DNA of 64,000 bases from Halonatronomonas betaini (GTDB lineage Bacteria; Bacillota; Halanaerobiia; Halanaerobiales; Halarsenatibacteraceae): positions 136,118 through 200,117 of the forward strand of contig NZ_JADPIE010000004.1 in NCBI RefSeq assembly GCF_015666175.1, read 5' to 3'. The notes below the pieces were generated by a model. The model searched no databases, was not told the DNA's origin, and worked only from the letters and a program-made list of their open reading frames with translations. Position 1 is the first letter of the stretch. Each line of letters opens with the position of its first letter. Both the position numbers and the translations under genes were made by a program. Of this stretch, positions 1-7,410 are shown piece by piece.

Positions 1-1
1 C

Positions 2-838
2 GGTTCTGATGGTGACTATAGCATTCAGCTTGATGGCGATAAAAATATCAGGGCAGCCCTCAGGCTTAACGAATTTAAACCCCTGGAAATAGATTTTAGC
101 GGTATCGAACCTATCGATTATACTGATACCGATGATATAACCGGAGTTCCCCATAATCTTGAAGATGTCACCATCTTCTTTAATAATGCCCTTTATCCTG
201 ACAATGAACTGGAAGTCAGAATTGAAAAGGTTAATGATAACGGCAATGACAACGGCAATGACACTGGCGATAATGATCAGGATGAGGATATTATAGAAAC
301 TAATAATGTCGAGATAGACGAGAATAAAATAGAGATCAGTCTGACCGACTGGCGGGATAGATTTTTCACTGATGAAGATCAGGATGAATACTTAGAATTT
401 GCAGAAGAATATCAGTTGATTGTTGAAACTCCCTATGATGATTATATCATCGATGTCGATAATCGTGAGTATCAAAATGATGAGATTGTTGTAAACTTCA
501 TGGTCGAAGAGCCTTATCCTGAAACTCCAGAGAATGTCAGGATTGAAAGAAAAGGCGATGATTACGAAATTTCCTGGCAGCGGAGCAGAGCCAATGCACA
601 GATTGATGTCGATGAATATGTAAAAGAATACAGGCTATATAAATTCACCGGTGAGAGCGATTTTACTGAAGATGATGCTGATGAAGAAATTGAAATAGAT
701 GTTGACAATCCTGATGATAAAAAAGTAATCAGATATGAAGGAGAAATTCAGGATACCGAGAATATATATTATAGAGTCAAAGCAATTAATGAATATGATA
801 ATGATAGTGGGTTAAGCGAGACTGTTGAACTTGATTAG
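2..838 (+). CDS. C-terminal part of an acidic Fn3-like surface protein (5' end outside window)
   Basis: The frame is open from base 2 to the TAG at 836-838, so this is the last 278 codons of a gene that starts before the window. It is very acidic. Codons about 79-98 form an Asp/Asn/Gly linker with a GND-type micro-repeat. From about codon 171 the pattern PETPENVRIE ... YEISWQ ... YYRVKAINEY is that of a fibronectin type III domain, with the usual Trp and the Tyr-x-Val strand. No catalytic motif is seen. Acidic beta-domains joined by Asp-rich linkers suggest an exported multi-domain protein. The TTG at 416 is inside the frame and is not a credible start. The next gene's SD overlaps this stop codon, so the two may be cotranscribed. 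Confidence 0.8.
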   Translation, partial: GSDGDYSIQLDGDKNIRAALRLNEFKPLEIDFSGIEPIDYTDTDDITGVPHNLEDVTIFFNNALYPDNELEVRIEKVNDNGNDNGNDTGDNDQDEDIIETNNVEIDENKIEISLTDWRDRFFTDEDQDEYLEFAEEYQLIVETPYDDYIIDVDNREYQNDEIVVNFMVEEPYPETPENVRIERKGDDYEISWQRSRANAQIDVDEYVKEYRLYKFTGESDFTEDDADEEIEIDVDNPDDKKVIRYEGEIQDTENIYYRVKAINEYDNDSGLSETVELD

Positions 839-850
839 GAGGTGAAAGGG

Positions 851-1633
851 ATGCCAACCTGGTTTAAATGCAAAAAATGTGGAAAGAAATATTATACTGC
901 TGCCTCCAGTGATGCCGGTAAATTTGATGACTTATGCGAAGAATGCGACGGCAAGTTGGCTGAAGTCTATTATGACGTCAAACAGTATTTGAAAAAGAGT
1001 ATGATGGTTAATTTCCATCTCAGAAAGAAAGAGCCAGCGAAATTATATAGTGGCAAGGTACTCTCAGTTGATGACAGAGAGATAAATTTAATTGTTTATA
1101 GCAAGCGCTCTGATATCATTCTAAAGGAACTTTCAGCCTGTCATGTCAGCTTTGCCAGAGATGAATTTCCTGAAGGCAGGTATTTTTTCCATGGCAAAAT
1201 CTTAAGTTTTTACGAAGAGATGAATCCTCAGATTATAATAGAAACTCCTGAATATATTGAAAGAAAGCAGGAACGCCAGGCAGAGCGGTATCCTCTTAAA
1301 ACCAGGGTTAAGTACAGACTTGGTGATGATATTAAAGAGCTGATGGCTAAAGCAGATAGCGACTATAAAGTTGGCCAGAGTCTTGATATTAGCAGAACCG
1401 GACTTTTATTGATGGATGAAATGTCCAGTTTCGAGGAGCTTAACCCTGATAAATATGTCGATTTAGAAATAGAATATGGTGATTATAATATCTCAACTAT
1501 CGGGAATATTGCCAGGGTCAATCGCTTAAAAGAGGCTGATGGTAAGCTGGCTTTAGGTATAAAATTTCTTGATAGAGATTTCAACAATTTAGATATAATA
1601 AAAGAGCTCAAGGACAGAAGAATTGTCAATTAA
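851..1633 (+). CDS. Zinc-ribbon/PilZ domain protein (putative c-di-GMP receptor), copy 1
   Basis: 260 residues. The N-terminus has a zinc-ribbon-like pair CxxC...CxxC (C7, C10, C29, C32). The middle resembles the YcgR-type N domain found in front of PilZ. The C-terminal half is a PilZ domain with both c-di-GMP signatures: RxxxR (R142-R146) and DxSxxG (DISRTG, residues 179-184). The predicted role is binding cyclic di-GMP to regulate an unidentified target; no flagellar or cellulose gene is nearby. ATG 851 is chosen because the SD AGGAGGTG (837-844) is correctly spaced for it; a GTG at 842 lies inside that SD. A close paralogue follows at 1924. Confidence 0.85.
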   Translation: MPTWFKCKKCGKKYYTAASSDAGKFDDLCEECDGKLAEVYYDVKQYLKKSMMVNFHLRKKEPAKLYSGKVLSVDDREINLIVYSKRSDIILKELSACHVSFARDEFPEGRYFFHGKILSFYEEMNPQIIIETPEYIERKQERQAERYPLKTRVKYRLGDDIKELMAKADSDYKVGQSLDISRTGLLLMDEMSSFEELNPDKYVDLEIEYGDYNISTIGNIARVNRLKEADGKLALGIKFLDRDFNNLDIIKELKDRRIVN

Positions 1634-1923
1634 TATTCAGGTTTTGCTCTGGTCTGGATATAAAACTATTTAAATTTCTCCCCTTATAAATTGCCCTCTA
1701 TAGTAATTGCTGAAATTCAGATGCTTTTGCTATAGAGGATATTTTTTTGCGTTATCACAGCGTCATTTAAATTCAGTAGAAATTATAATATAATTAAAGA
1801 TATCTTGTTTTAGATAATGCTGATGACAAAAGATGAGTTGTGAAGGAGATTTCAATCTGGCAGAGAATACAATAATATAAAGCTAAAAGATAAATATTTA
1901 GCTTTGAGTGAGGGGTGATGAAA
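1634..1923. other. Intergenic stretch between the PilZ paralogues
   Basis: About 290 bases without a convincing gene. It holds the terminator at 1695-1748 and then AT-rich DNA leading to the second PilZ gene, whose SD is the GAGGGG run just before 1916. No complete promoter or RNA element was recognised in the second half. Confidence 0.5.
1695..1748 (+). terminator. Intrinsic terminator after the first PilZ gene
   Basis: CCTCTATAG (1695-1703) pairs perfectly with CTATAGAGG (1730-1738). The loop can form a small inner stem (CTGAA/TTCAG), and the hairpin is followed by ATATTTTTTT. It probably separates the first PilZ transcript from the second copy. Confidence 0.7.
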
Positions 1924-2700
1924 ATGCCTGCATGGTTTAGGTGTGAGCAGTGTGAAGAAAAATATTATACTGCATCTTCAAGAGAGGCAAGTAAATTTTC
2001 CGATGAATGTGAGAAATGTGGCGGTGATCTGCAGGAAATTCTTTGGGATGTTCCAGAGCTGATTGAACGGGAGACAATTGTTGATTTTCACTTAACTGAG
2101 AACCAGCTGACAAGTATCTATCAAGGAAAAGTTTTATCTCTTAATAGTGATGAGATCGGGTTGCATGTATATAGTAATAAATCTAATAATCTCTTGAATG
2201 AGCTGGCTACCTGTTATCTTAGTTTTAGCAGGTCTAAGAGACCTAAAGGGAGGTTTTATTTTAACAGTCAGATACTTGGGTTTTATGATCATGATGATCA
2301 TCAAGTTGTAATTAAAACTCCTGAATTCCTGGTCAGAAGAGAAGAGAGAAGCTCGCCACGGTTTGAGCTTGAAACGACTGTTAAGTATCGGATTGCCGAT
2401 GATTTTGGAAAATTAATGGCTATCTCTGATGATAATTATAATATTGGTGAAACCAGGGATATCAGCAAAAAAGGTCTGCTCTTAGTTGATAATTTAGGCT
2501 TGAGTGTAGTTAATGATAAATATATTGATCTAATGATTGAATATGATGATTACAAAATTTCAACGATTGGTAATATAGCAAGGGTCAATTCAATTGATCA
2601 ATCTGGTGATAAGAAAGCTTTAGGTGTAAAGTTTTTGAGGCGGAATGTTGATACTCTTAAGATAATTGATGAATTAGGCCTTAAGAAAGTCGCCAATTAA
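1924..2700 (+). CDS. Zinc-ribbon/PilZ domain protein, copy 2
   Basis: 258 residues, colinear with the preceding paralogue. C7, C10, C29 and C32 are conserved, as are the central domain and a PilZ domain with RSSPR (RxxxR) and DISKKG (DxSxxG). Both c-di-GMP signatures are therefore intact. ATG 1924 gives the same MPxWF start as copy 1 and sits about 7 bases after the GAGGGGTG SD; GTG 1915 and ATG 1918 are alternatives closer to the SD. The terminator between the copies suggests separate expression after a tandem duplication. Confidence 0.85.
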   Translation: MPAWFRCEQCEEKYYTASSREASKFSDECEKCGGDLQEILWDVPELIERETIVDFHLTENQLTSIYQGKVLSLNSDEIGLHVYSNKSNNLLNELATCYLSFSRSKRPKGRFYFNSQILGFYDHDDHQVVIKTPEFLVRREERSSPRFELETTVKYRIADDFGKLMAISDDNYNIGETRDISKKGLLLVDNLGLSVVNDKYIDLMIEYDDYKISTIGNIARVNSIDQSGDKKALGVKFLRRNVDTLKIIDELGLKKVAN

Positions 2701-2805
2701 TTTTATATAAGATTGACTAAGCCTCTCTCCAGATTGCCTGGATAGGGGCTTAAAATTATTGAATAATATACAGGATATGTTAAAATAATAGTAGGAGGTG
2801 ACCTC

Positions 2806-3030
2806 ATGCAGACTATCGCTAACTGGGCTTATAATATGTATTTTGGGCTACCTTTAGTTGGCTGGCTCGGAATTTTAACCTATATTTTTCTGATCTCTAC
2901 AGGTGCCGTCATGGTTTTAACCAGAAAGAAGATCAAGCGATTTCCTTTATCTGTTCATGTTACTCTTGCCAGGATTACAATAGTTTTAGCAACAATACAT
3001 TTTATCTTTGGTATTTCAGCATATATTTAA
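2806..3030 (+). CDS. Small two-helix membrane protein, unknown function
   Basis: 74 residues with two hydrophobic segments (about 14-38 and 50-73) joined by a basic loop TRKKIKR, which predicts the loop in the cytoplasm. His51 and His65 lie 14 residues apart in the second helix, a spacing seen in haem-binding helices, but two histidines in one helix are not proof of haem binding. The SD TAGGAGGTG (2792-2800) fixes the ATG. A possible promoter is TTGAAT (2759) with TAAAAT 16 bases downstream. The family was not recognised. Confidence 0.7.
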   Translation: MQTIANWAYNMYFGLPLVGWLGILTYIFLISTGAVMVLTRKKIKRFPLSVHVTLARITIVLATIHFIFGISAYI

Positions 3031-3073
3031 CTTATACTAAAACAATGATTTTTAATTTATAGGAGGATTTATA

Positions 3074-3946
3074 ATGCCATATACAGGCAAAGTTTATCGG
3101 CCACCAAGTGAGGCCAGGAGTCTGATTCTCCAGGCTACCACAGGCTGCCCCTATAATCGCTGTAATTTCTGTTCAATGTATAGCGATCAAGATTTTTCAA
3201 TCAAATCTCTGGCTGGTTTTAAGGAGCACATCCAGGCAGTCAAACAGTTTCATAGAGGTCCAGTTGAATCAGTCTTTCTGGCTGATGGCAATACAATTAT
3301 TATTAAAACAGAGCAGCTCCTTGAGTTCCTTGAAACAATCAGGGAGGAGTTCCCCAAAGTTGAGAGGATTACCTCTTATGGTTCAGCCAGGTATGTTAAT
3401 AAGAAATCGGCTGAAGAATTAAAAAGTTTGCGAGAAGCAGGTCTGGCCAGAACTCATACTGGCATGGAATCTGGCGATGCAGATACCCTGGAGCTTATCA
3501 ATAAAGGGACAACCCCTGAAGAGATTATCGCTGCCGGCAAAAAGGTTAAAGAGGCTGGCATTGAACTCAGTCAGTATTATCTGGTCGGTGTCGGGGGTCA
3601 GGATTTATCAGAGCAGCATGCTGTTAACAGTGCTAAAGTATTAAATCATTTTGATCCAGAGTTTATCAGGCTCAGGACATTTATTCCAATTGAAGGAACT
3701 AAGCTCCATGAGCTGTATCAAAAAGGGAAATTCAAACTTTTAAATGCCCATCAGGCCCTGGCAGAGACCAGGATTTTGATTGAGAATTTAGATGTAAGCT
3801 CTCAATTACTCAGCGACCATATTTCCAATCACTGGGATATCAATGGCAGACTGCCTGATGATAGGGAAGAAATGCTGGCAGAGATTGAAAAAGCCAGCAG
3901 AGTTGAGCTCAGTCAATTCAGGGATCCAGCAGCAGGCCATTTATAA
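3074..3946 (+). CDS. Radical SAM protein
   Basis: 290 residues. GCPYNRCNFC (C25, C30, C33; spacing Cx4CxxC) supplies the cysteines for the SAM-binding [4Fe-4S] cluster. Downstream are FLADGN, MESGDADTL and a GVGG segment typical of the radical SAM TIM barrel. The N-terminal YRPPSEARSLILQ marks a widespread clostridial family of unknown reaction related to HemN/HemW-like proteins. There is no B12-binding or HemN C-terminal domain. The start has a good SD (AGGAGG at 3061-3066). A hairpin follows the gene. The substrate cannot be predicted. Confidence 0.8.
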   Translation: MPYTGKVYRPPSEARSLILQATTGCPYNRCNFCSMYSDQDFSIKSLAGFKEHIQAVKQFHRGPVESVFLADGNTIIIKTEQLLEFLETIREEFPKVERITSYGSARYVNKKSAEELKSLREAGLARTHTGMESGDADTLELINKGTTPEEIIAAGKKVKEAGIELSQYYLVGVGGQDLSEQHAVNSAKVLNHFDPEFIRLRTFIPIEGTKLHELYQKGKFKLLNAHQALAETRILIENLDVSSQLLSDHISNHWDINGRLPDDREEMLAEIEKASRVELSQFRDPAAGHL

Positions 3947-3972
3947 TTAGCTGATTGTGATTTTATTATAAT

Positions 3973-4021
3973 GACAAACCCCATAACAGGCAGGAATTAT
4001 CAGGTTTGTCTTAATTATTTT
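3973..4021 (+). terminator. Probable intrinsic terminator
   Basis: GACAAACC (3973-3980) pairs with GGTTTGTC (4003-4010), followed by TTAATTATTTT. The T-run is interrupted, so efficiency is uncertain. It lies just after the radical SAM gene. Confidence 0.5.
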
Positions 4022-4123
4022 CGATTTAATGCAGGGGAATCCACTCAAGTATACAATTATATAATATAACGGCCAAGAAATCATTGTCTGGTCGGGCTTC
4101 ATATTTTATAGAGGAGGAGAAAT

Positions 4124-5281
4124 ATGACTGCTGTGAACCATAAGTTATATGTTTATACTTTTGGCAATCTGCTGGTGAGAAAAGAAGAGGAAGTACTCTT
4201 CTCTGGAGAGAATAAGAATTTGAATAAGCGCTGGCGGCTCTTTTTGCTCTTGCTTTTTAATAAAGGAGAAAAATTGACTGACCAGGAATTAATCCGGGAA
4301 CTTGAACTTGAGGAAAATGTTGCACCCAGGCAATCCCTTAGAGCTTTAGTTTATAGGCTCAGGAAAGATATTGAAATGAAGGGTACAGAATTTATTCTCA
4401 GCGAACAGGGCGGCTATACCTTTAATCCAGATAGCAAATACTGGCTTGATATAGATTATTTCTTTAATATTATTGAAAAGGCCAAGGAGAAGGATGATAA
4501 AGAACGGGCATTGAGATTATATCGGCGAGCACTTGATCTTTATGAAGGGGCATTTCTAAAAAATCAGTATATTACAGATAGGTATCTAATTAAGTTAAGA
4601 CAGTATTACCGGGAACTCTACCTTAAGGCTGTGGCTAAAACAGGAGAGATTCTCGTTGATTTAAACAGGTTCCAGGAGGCCATTGAAATTTATGAGTTGG
4701 CTTTAAAGACCCATCCCAAAAGTGTCGGGCTTTACTTAGATATGATCGATGTCTTTAAGAAGAATAACCGACCTGATCTGGCCCTGATCAAGACCGAGGA
4801 AGCAATGGCCTTTTTGAAGAATTCCAATCTGCCGATGCCACCTGAATTGCAGACAGAAATCTCCGATTTTTTTGAAACTGATATCGATGAAGATCCAGCC
4901 AGTATTTTTGAAGATAATAAATTATGTCAGGGTGAGATCTTCCAGTGTGGTCCAATGACTTTCTCCAGCATCTTTTCACTGGAAAAGCGGCGGGCTGAGC
5001 GGAATAGAGATGATATTTCTTTAATCCATTTTCAGTTAAATGGCGAGGCCCCTCCTGAAGAAACAAATAAGGCGGAGACTATTCTAAGAGATATCTTAAC
5101 TGAAAATTTGCGGTCCAGCGATCTTATTACCCGCTGGCAACCCAGGCATTACCTGATGCTGGCCAAAGAACAGAATGAAGAAGAGATTGAAGCTCTGCTT
5201 GCAAGAATAGACGAGCTTTATTATGAAGAATTTCCACCAGCTGAGGTTAACCTCAGTTATAGCTATCAGAAATTAAATTAG
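4124..5281 (+). CDS. BTAD/winged-helix regulator with a degenerate GGDEF-like tail
   Basis: 385 residues. Residues about 5-100 look like an OmpR/SARP-type winged helix (recognition region RQSLRALVYRLRKDIE). About 105-225 is a helical, TPR-like bacterial transcriptional activation domain. The C-terminal ~110 residues (from SLEKRRAERNRDD through LRSSDLITRW ... YLMLA) resemble a diguanylate cyclase fold in which the GGDEF signature is replaced by QPRHY, so no cyclase activity is expected. It is probably a transcription factor; the ligand is unknown. The SD GAGGAGG sits just before ATG 4124. It is monocistronic, with a terminator after it. Confidence 0.7.
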   Translation: MTAVNHKLYVYTFGNLLVRKEEEVLFSGENKNLNKRWRLFLLLLFNKGEKLTDQELIRELELEENVAPRQSLRALVYRLRKDIEMKGTEFILSEQGGYTFNPDSKYWLDIDYFFNIIEKAKEKDDKERALRLYRRALDLYEGAFLKNQYITDRYLIKLRQYYRELYLKAVAKTGEILVDLNRFQEAIEIYELALKTHPKSVGLYLDMIDVFKKNNRPDLALIKTEEAMAFLKNSNLPMPPELQTEISDFFETDIDEDPASIFEDNKLCQGEIFQCGPMTFSSIFSLEKRRAERNRDDISLIHFQLNGEAPPEETNKAETILRDILTENLRSSDLITRWQPRHYLMLAKEQNEEEIEALLARIDELYYEEFPPAEVNLSYSYQKLN

Positions 5282-5291
5282 CAAATTCTGT

Positions 5292-5320
5292 CCCTGCTTA
5301 TTAGCAGGGGCTAAATTTTT
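5292..5320 (+). terminator. Intrinsic terminator after the BTAD regulator
   Basis: CCCTGCT (5292-5298) and AGCAGGG (5303-5309) form a tight stem with a 4-base loop, followed by a T-run ending near 5320. Confidence 0.85.
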
Positions 5321-5474
5321 GTTCGAGAATGAAGAAAAAGGAAATATAAGTTTAATCTAGAATATATTCATAAGCTTTAAATATTCTCATGGAAAGAAGC
5401 GGTGGAAAGATTACTCTAATAGTATTGATTAAATGTAGAGTATAAGTAATACCAGAAAGTGAAAGGTGGTTTTA

Positions 5475-6368
5475 ATGGAAAAGCAAGGTAGTATCAAGGA
5501 CTGGATAGAGTTACTCAGGCTATTTTCCTGGCCCTGTATCTTTTTGCCAGCAATTTTAGGCGGTAGTTTTGCTTATAGCCATGGAGTTTTTAATGCCAGT
5601 ATATTTTTTCTGCTCCTGGTCGGGATTCTAATGATCCATATCGGGATCACAATTGTTAATGAATATTATGATGTTAAAAATAATATTGATACTTTAGAGC
5701 AGGAAAAACCGAGCAAGGTCCTGGTCGAAGAGAGGATTGCTCCTGATTTCGCCCTGAAAGTTAGCAAGATTTTTATGCTGGCAGGTGGTTTAGGTGGCAG
5801 TATTTTTATAATTATTACAGGCCACTGGCCATTATTTATTCTTCTGGCAATTGGTCTTAGCGGAGGTTATTTTTATACTGCTCCGCCGATAAGTTTAAAA
5901 TATATTGGCCTGGGGGTTCCTGCTAATTTCATTATTCTCGGTCTCCTAATTCCCCAGACCATTTATTATGGGATGGCCGGAGAATTTTATCTGCCAGGGA
6001 TTGGACTGTCCCTACCGATGGGTTTATTGACAGTCGCTATCCTGTGGTCCAATGATATGCGGGATATTGAGGCTGATAAATCTATTATTACACTGGTTGG
6101 TCTATTAGGTTTAAAGAACAGTTTTTACGTTTATTTATGGATTTTACTGATGCCCTATCTACTGCTGGTATATTATGTGCTGGAAGGAACTTTTGGGATA
6201 GTTGCCCTGGCAGGGTTTATAACACTTCCGCTGGCAAATAAGCTGGCCTGGTCTGCTTATTTAGGAGTTAAAGGGAATAAAAGGAAGCTGGCCTTTATCG
6301 ATCAGAAATCAGCAGTATTAATGCTTACTTTTAATAGTATCTGGATTATTAGTTATCTTATTAGTTGA
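5475..6368 (+). CDS. UbiA-family prenyltransferase (MenA-like)
   Basis: 297 residues with about eight membrane helices. It carries the two Asp-rich motifs of the UbiA superfamily: NEYYDVKNNID (NxxxDxxxxxD) in the first half and NDMRDIEADK in the second. It should transfer a polyprenyl chain from its diphosphate to an aromatic acceptor at the membrane; sequence style favours the MenA (dihydroxynaphthoate) branch. A polyprenyl diphosphate synthase gene lies 18 bases downstream. No other menaquinone gene is in the window, so the acceptor is unproven. ATG 5475 follows the SD AAAGGTGG; the GTG at 5466 lies inside that SD. Confidence 0.8.
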   Translation: MEKQGSIKDWIELLRLFSWPCIFLPAILGGSFAYSHGVFNASIFFLLLVGILMIHIGITIVNEYYDVKNNIDTLEQEKPSKVLVEERIAPDFALKVSKIFMLAGGLGGSIFIIITGHWPLFILLAIGLSGGYFYTAPPISLKYIGLGVPANFIILGLLIPQTIYYGMAGEFYLPGIGLSLPMGLLTVAILWSNDMRDIEADKSIITLVGLLGLKNSFYVYLWILLMPYLLLVYYVLEGTFGIVALAGFITLPLANKLAWSAYLGVKGNKRKLAFIDQKSAVLMLTFNSIWIISYLIS

Positions 6369-6386
6369 GGAGGGAGAAGCCAGACA

Positions 6387-7355
6387 TTGACTTCTATAAA
6401 TCATGAATTTGAGACAAGATTTAAATTATGGCTCGATGAATTAGATAAATTTATAAATAATAATATTACCTCTACTGAACCAGTATTTAATCAGGCTCAG
6501 TCCAGATTAATAAATGCTGGTGGCAAAAGGATCAGGTCACTACTCTTTTTAATCTCCAGCCAGGCTGATAGAAACAGGGAAGAACTCTCTAATAGATTAA
6601 TTGAAATAGCTGCTGCCATTGAGATCTTACATATGGCTACCCTGGTTCATGATGATATTGCCGATCAGGCCAGGTTAAGGCGAGGAGAACCTTCGGCTTT
6701 AGATGAGTTTGGTTCTGAACCAGCCCTTTTTATCGGTGATTATTTTCTGAGCAAAGCCTATCATTTATTCTTTAAAAACTTATCAGCAGAGAGTTTAAAG
6801 TTTTTAAGCAGCAAATTGCCGGAGATCTGTGCCGGTCAGATGTCTGAGTTCAAAAATAGATATAATTACGATATTACAGTTAGAGACTATTTAAAGCAGG
6901 TTCGGAGAAAAACAGGCTTATTATTCGGGGTTGCGTCATATACCGGAGCGATTGAGGCAGGTTTTTCTAAAGCTAGCTCTGTGCATTATTACAGGTATGG
7001 CCTGGCTCTAGGGATGGCCTTTCAGATCCAGGATGACCTTCTTGATATTCTTGGAGATACTGAAACTATGGGTAAGCCCCCGCTTCAGGATATCAGACAG
7101 GGCATTTATACTCTGCCAGTAATTCTGCTCCTGGAGGATAATGAGCTTAAGGTTAGATTTATTAGACTTATTGAAAGTGAGAGCTATCTTAAAATTCTGG
7201 AACTGCTGGAGAATAATCAGTATTTGAATCAGGCTAGAAAAATTGAAGAGCAGTATTTTAAGAGAGCGGCAGCAGAATTAGATTATTTTGTAGATGACCC
7301 TGCTGGAGATGATCTGGAATTTATCTTAAACTGTCAGAATAATAGAAGAGAATAA
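6387..7355 (+). CDS. Polyprenyl diphosphate synthase (trans-isoprenyl chain elongation)
   Basis: 322 residues. It contains the first Asp-rich motif DDIADQARLRRG (DDxxD plus the RRG arm) and the second, QIQDDLLDILGD, together with GGKRIR near the N-terminus. It should condense IPP with an allylic diphosphate to give the prenyl tail used by the UbiA-type enzyme encoded just upstream; chain length cannot be read from sequence by eye. TTG 6387 is the only reasonable in-frame start, about 12 bases after GAGGAGGG. The operon ends at a bidirectional terminator. Confidence 0.8.
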   Translation: MTSINHEFETRFKLWLDELDKFINNNITSTEPVFNQAQSRLINAGGKRIRSLLFLISSQADRNREELSNRLIEIAAAIEILHMATLVHDDIADQARLRRGEPSALDEFGSEPALFIGDYFLSKAYHLFFKNLSAESLKFLSSKLPEICAGQMSEFKNRYNYDITVRDYLKQVRRKTGLLFGVASYTGAIEAGFSKASSVHYYRYGLALGMAFQIQDDLLDILGDTETMGKPPLQDIRQGIYTLPVILLLEDNELKVRFIRLIESESYLKILELLENNQYLNQARKIEEQYFKRAAAELDYFVDDPAGDDLEFILNCQNNRRE

Positions 7356-7361
7356 AAAAAG

Positions 7362-7395
7362 CCCTGGAGCAAAGAGCTCCAGGGTCTTGCTTTTT
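7362..7395. terminator. Bidirectional terminator between convergent genes
   Basis: CCCTGGAGC (7362-7370) pairs with GCTCCAGGG (7376-7384). An A-run on the left and a T-rich stretch on the right let it serve the polyprenyl synthase (+) and the nucleotidase (-). Confidence 0.85.
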
Positions 7396-7410
7396 ATATT
7401 CAATTATTCT

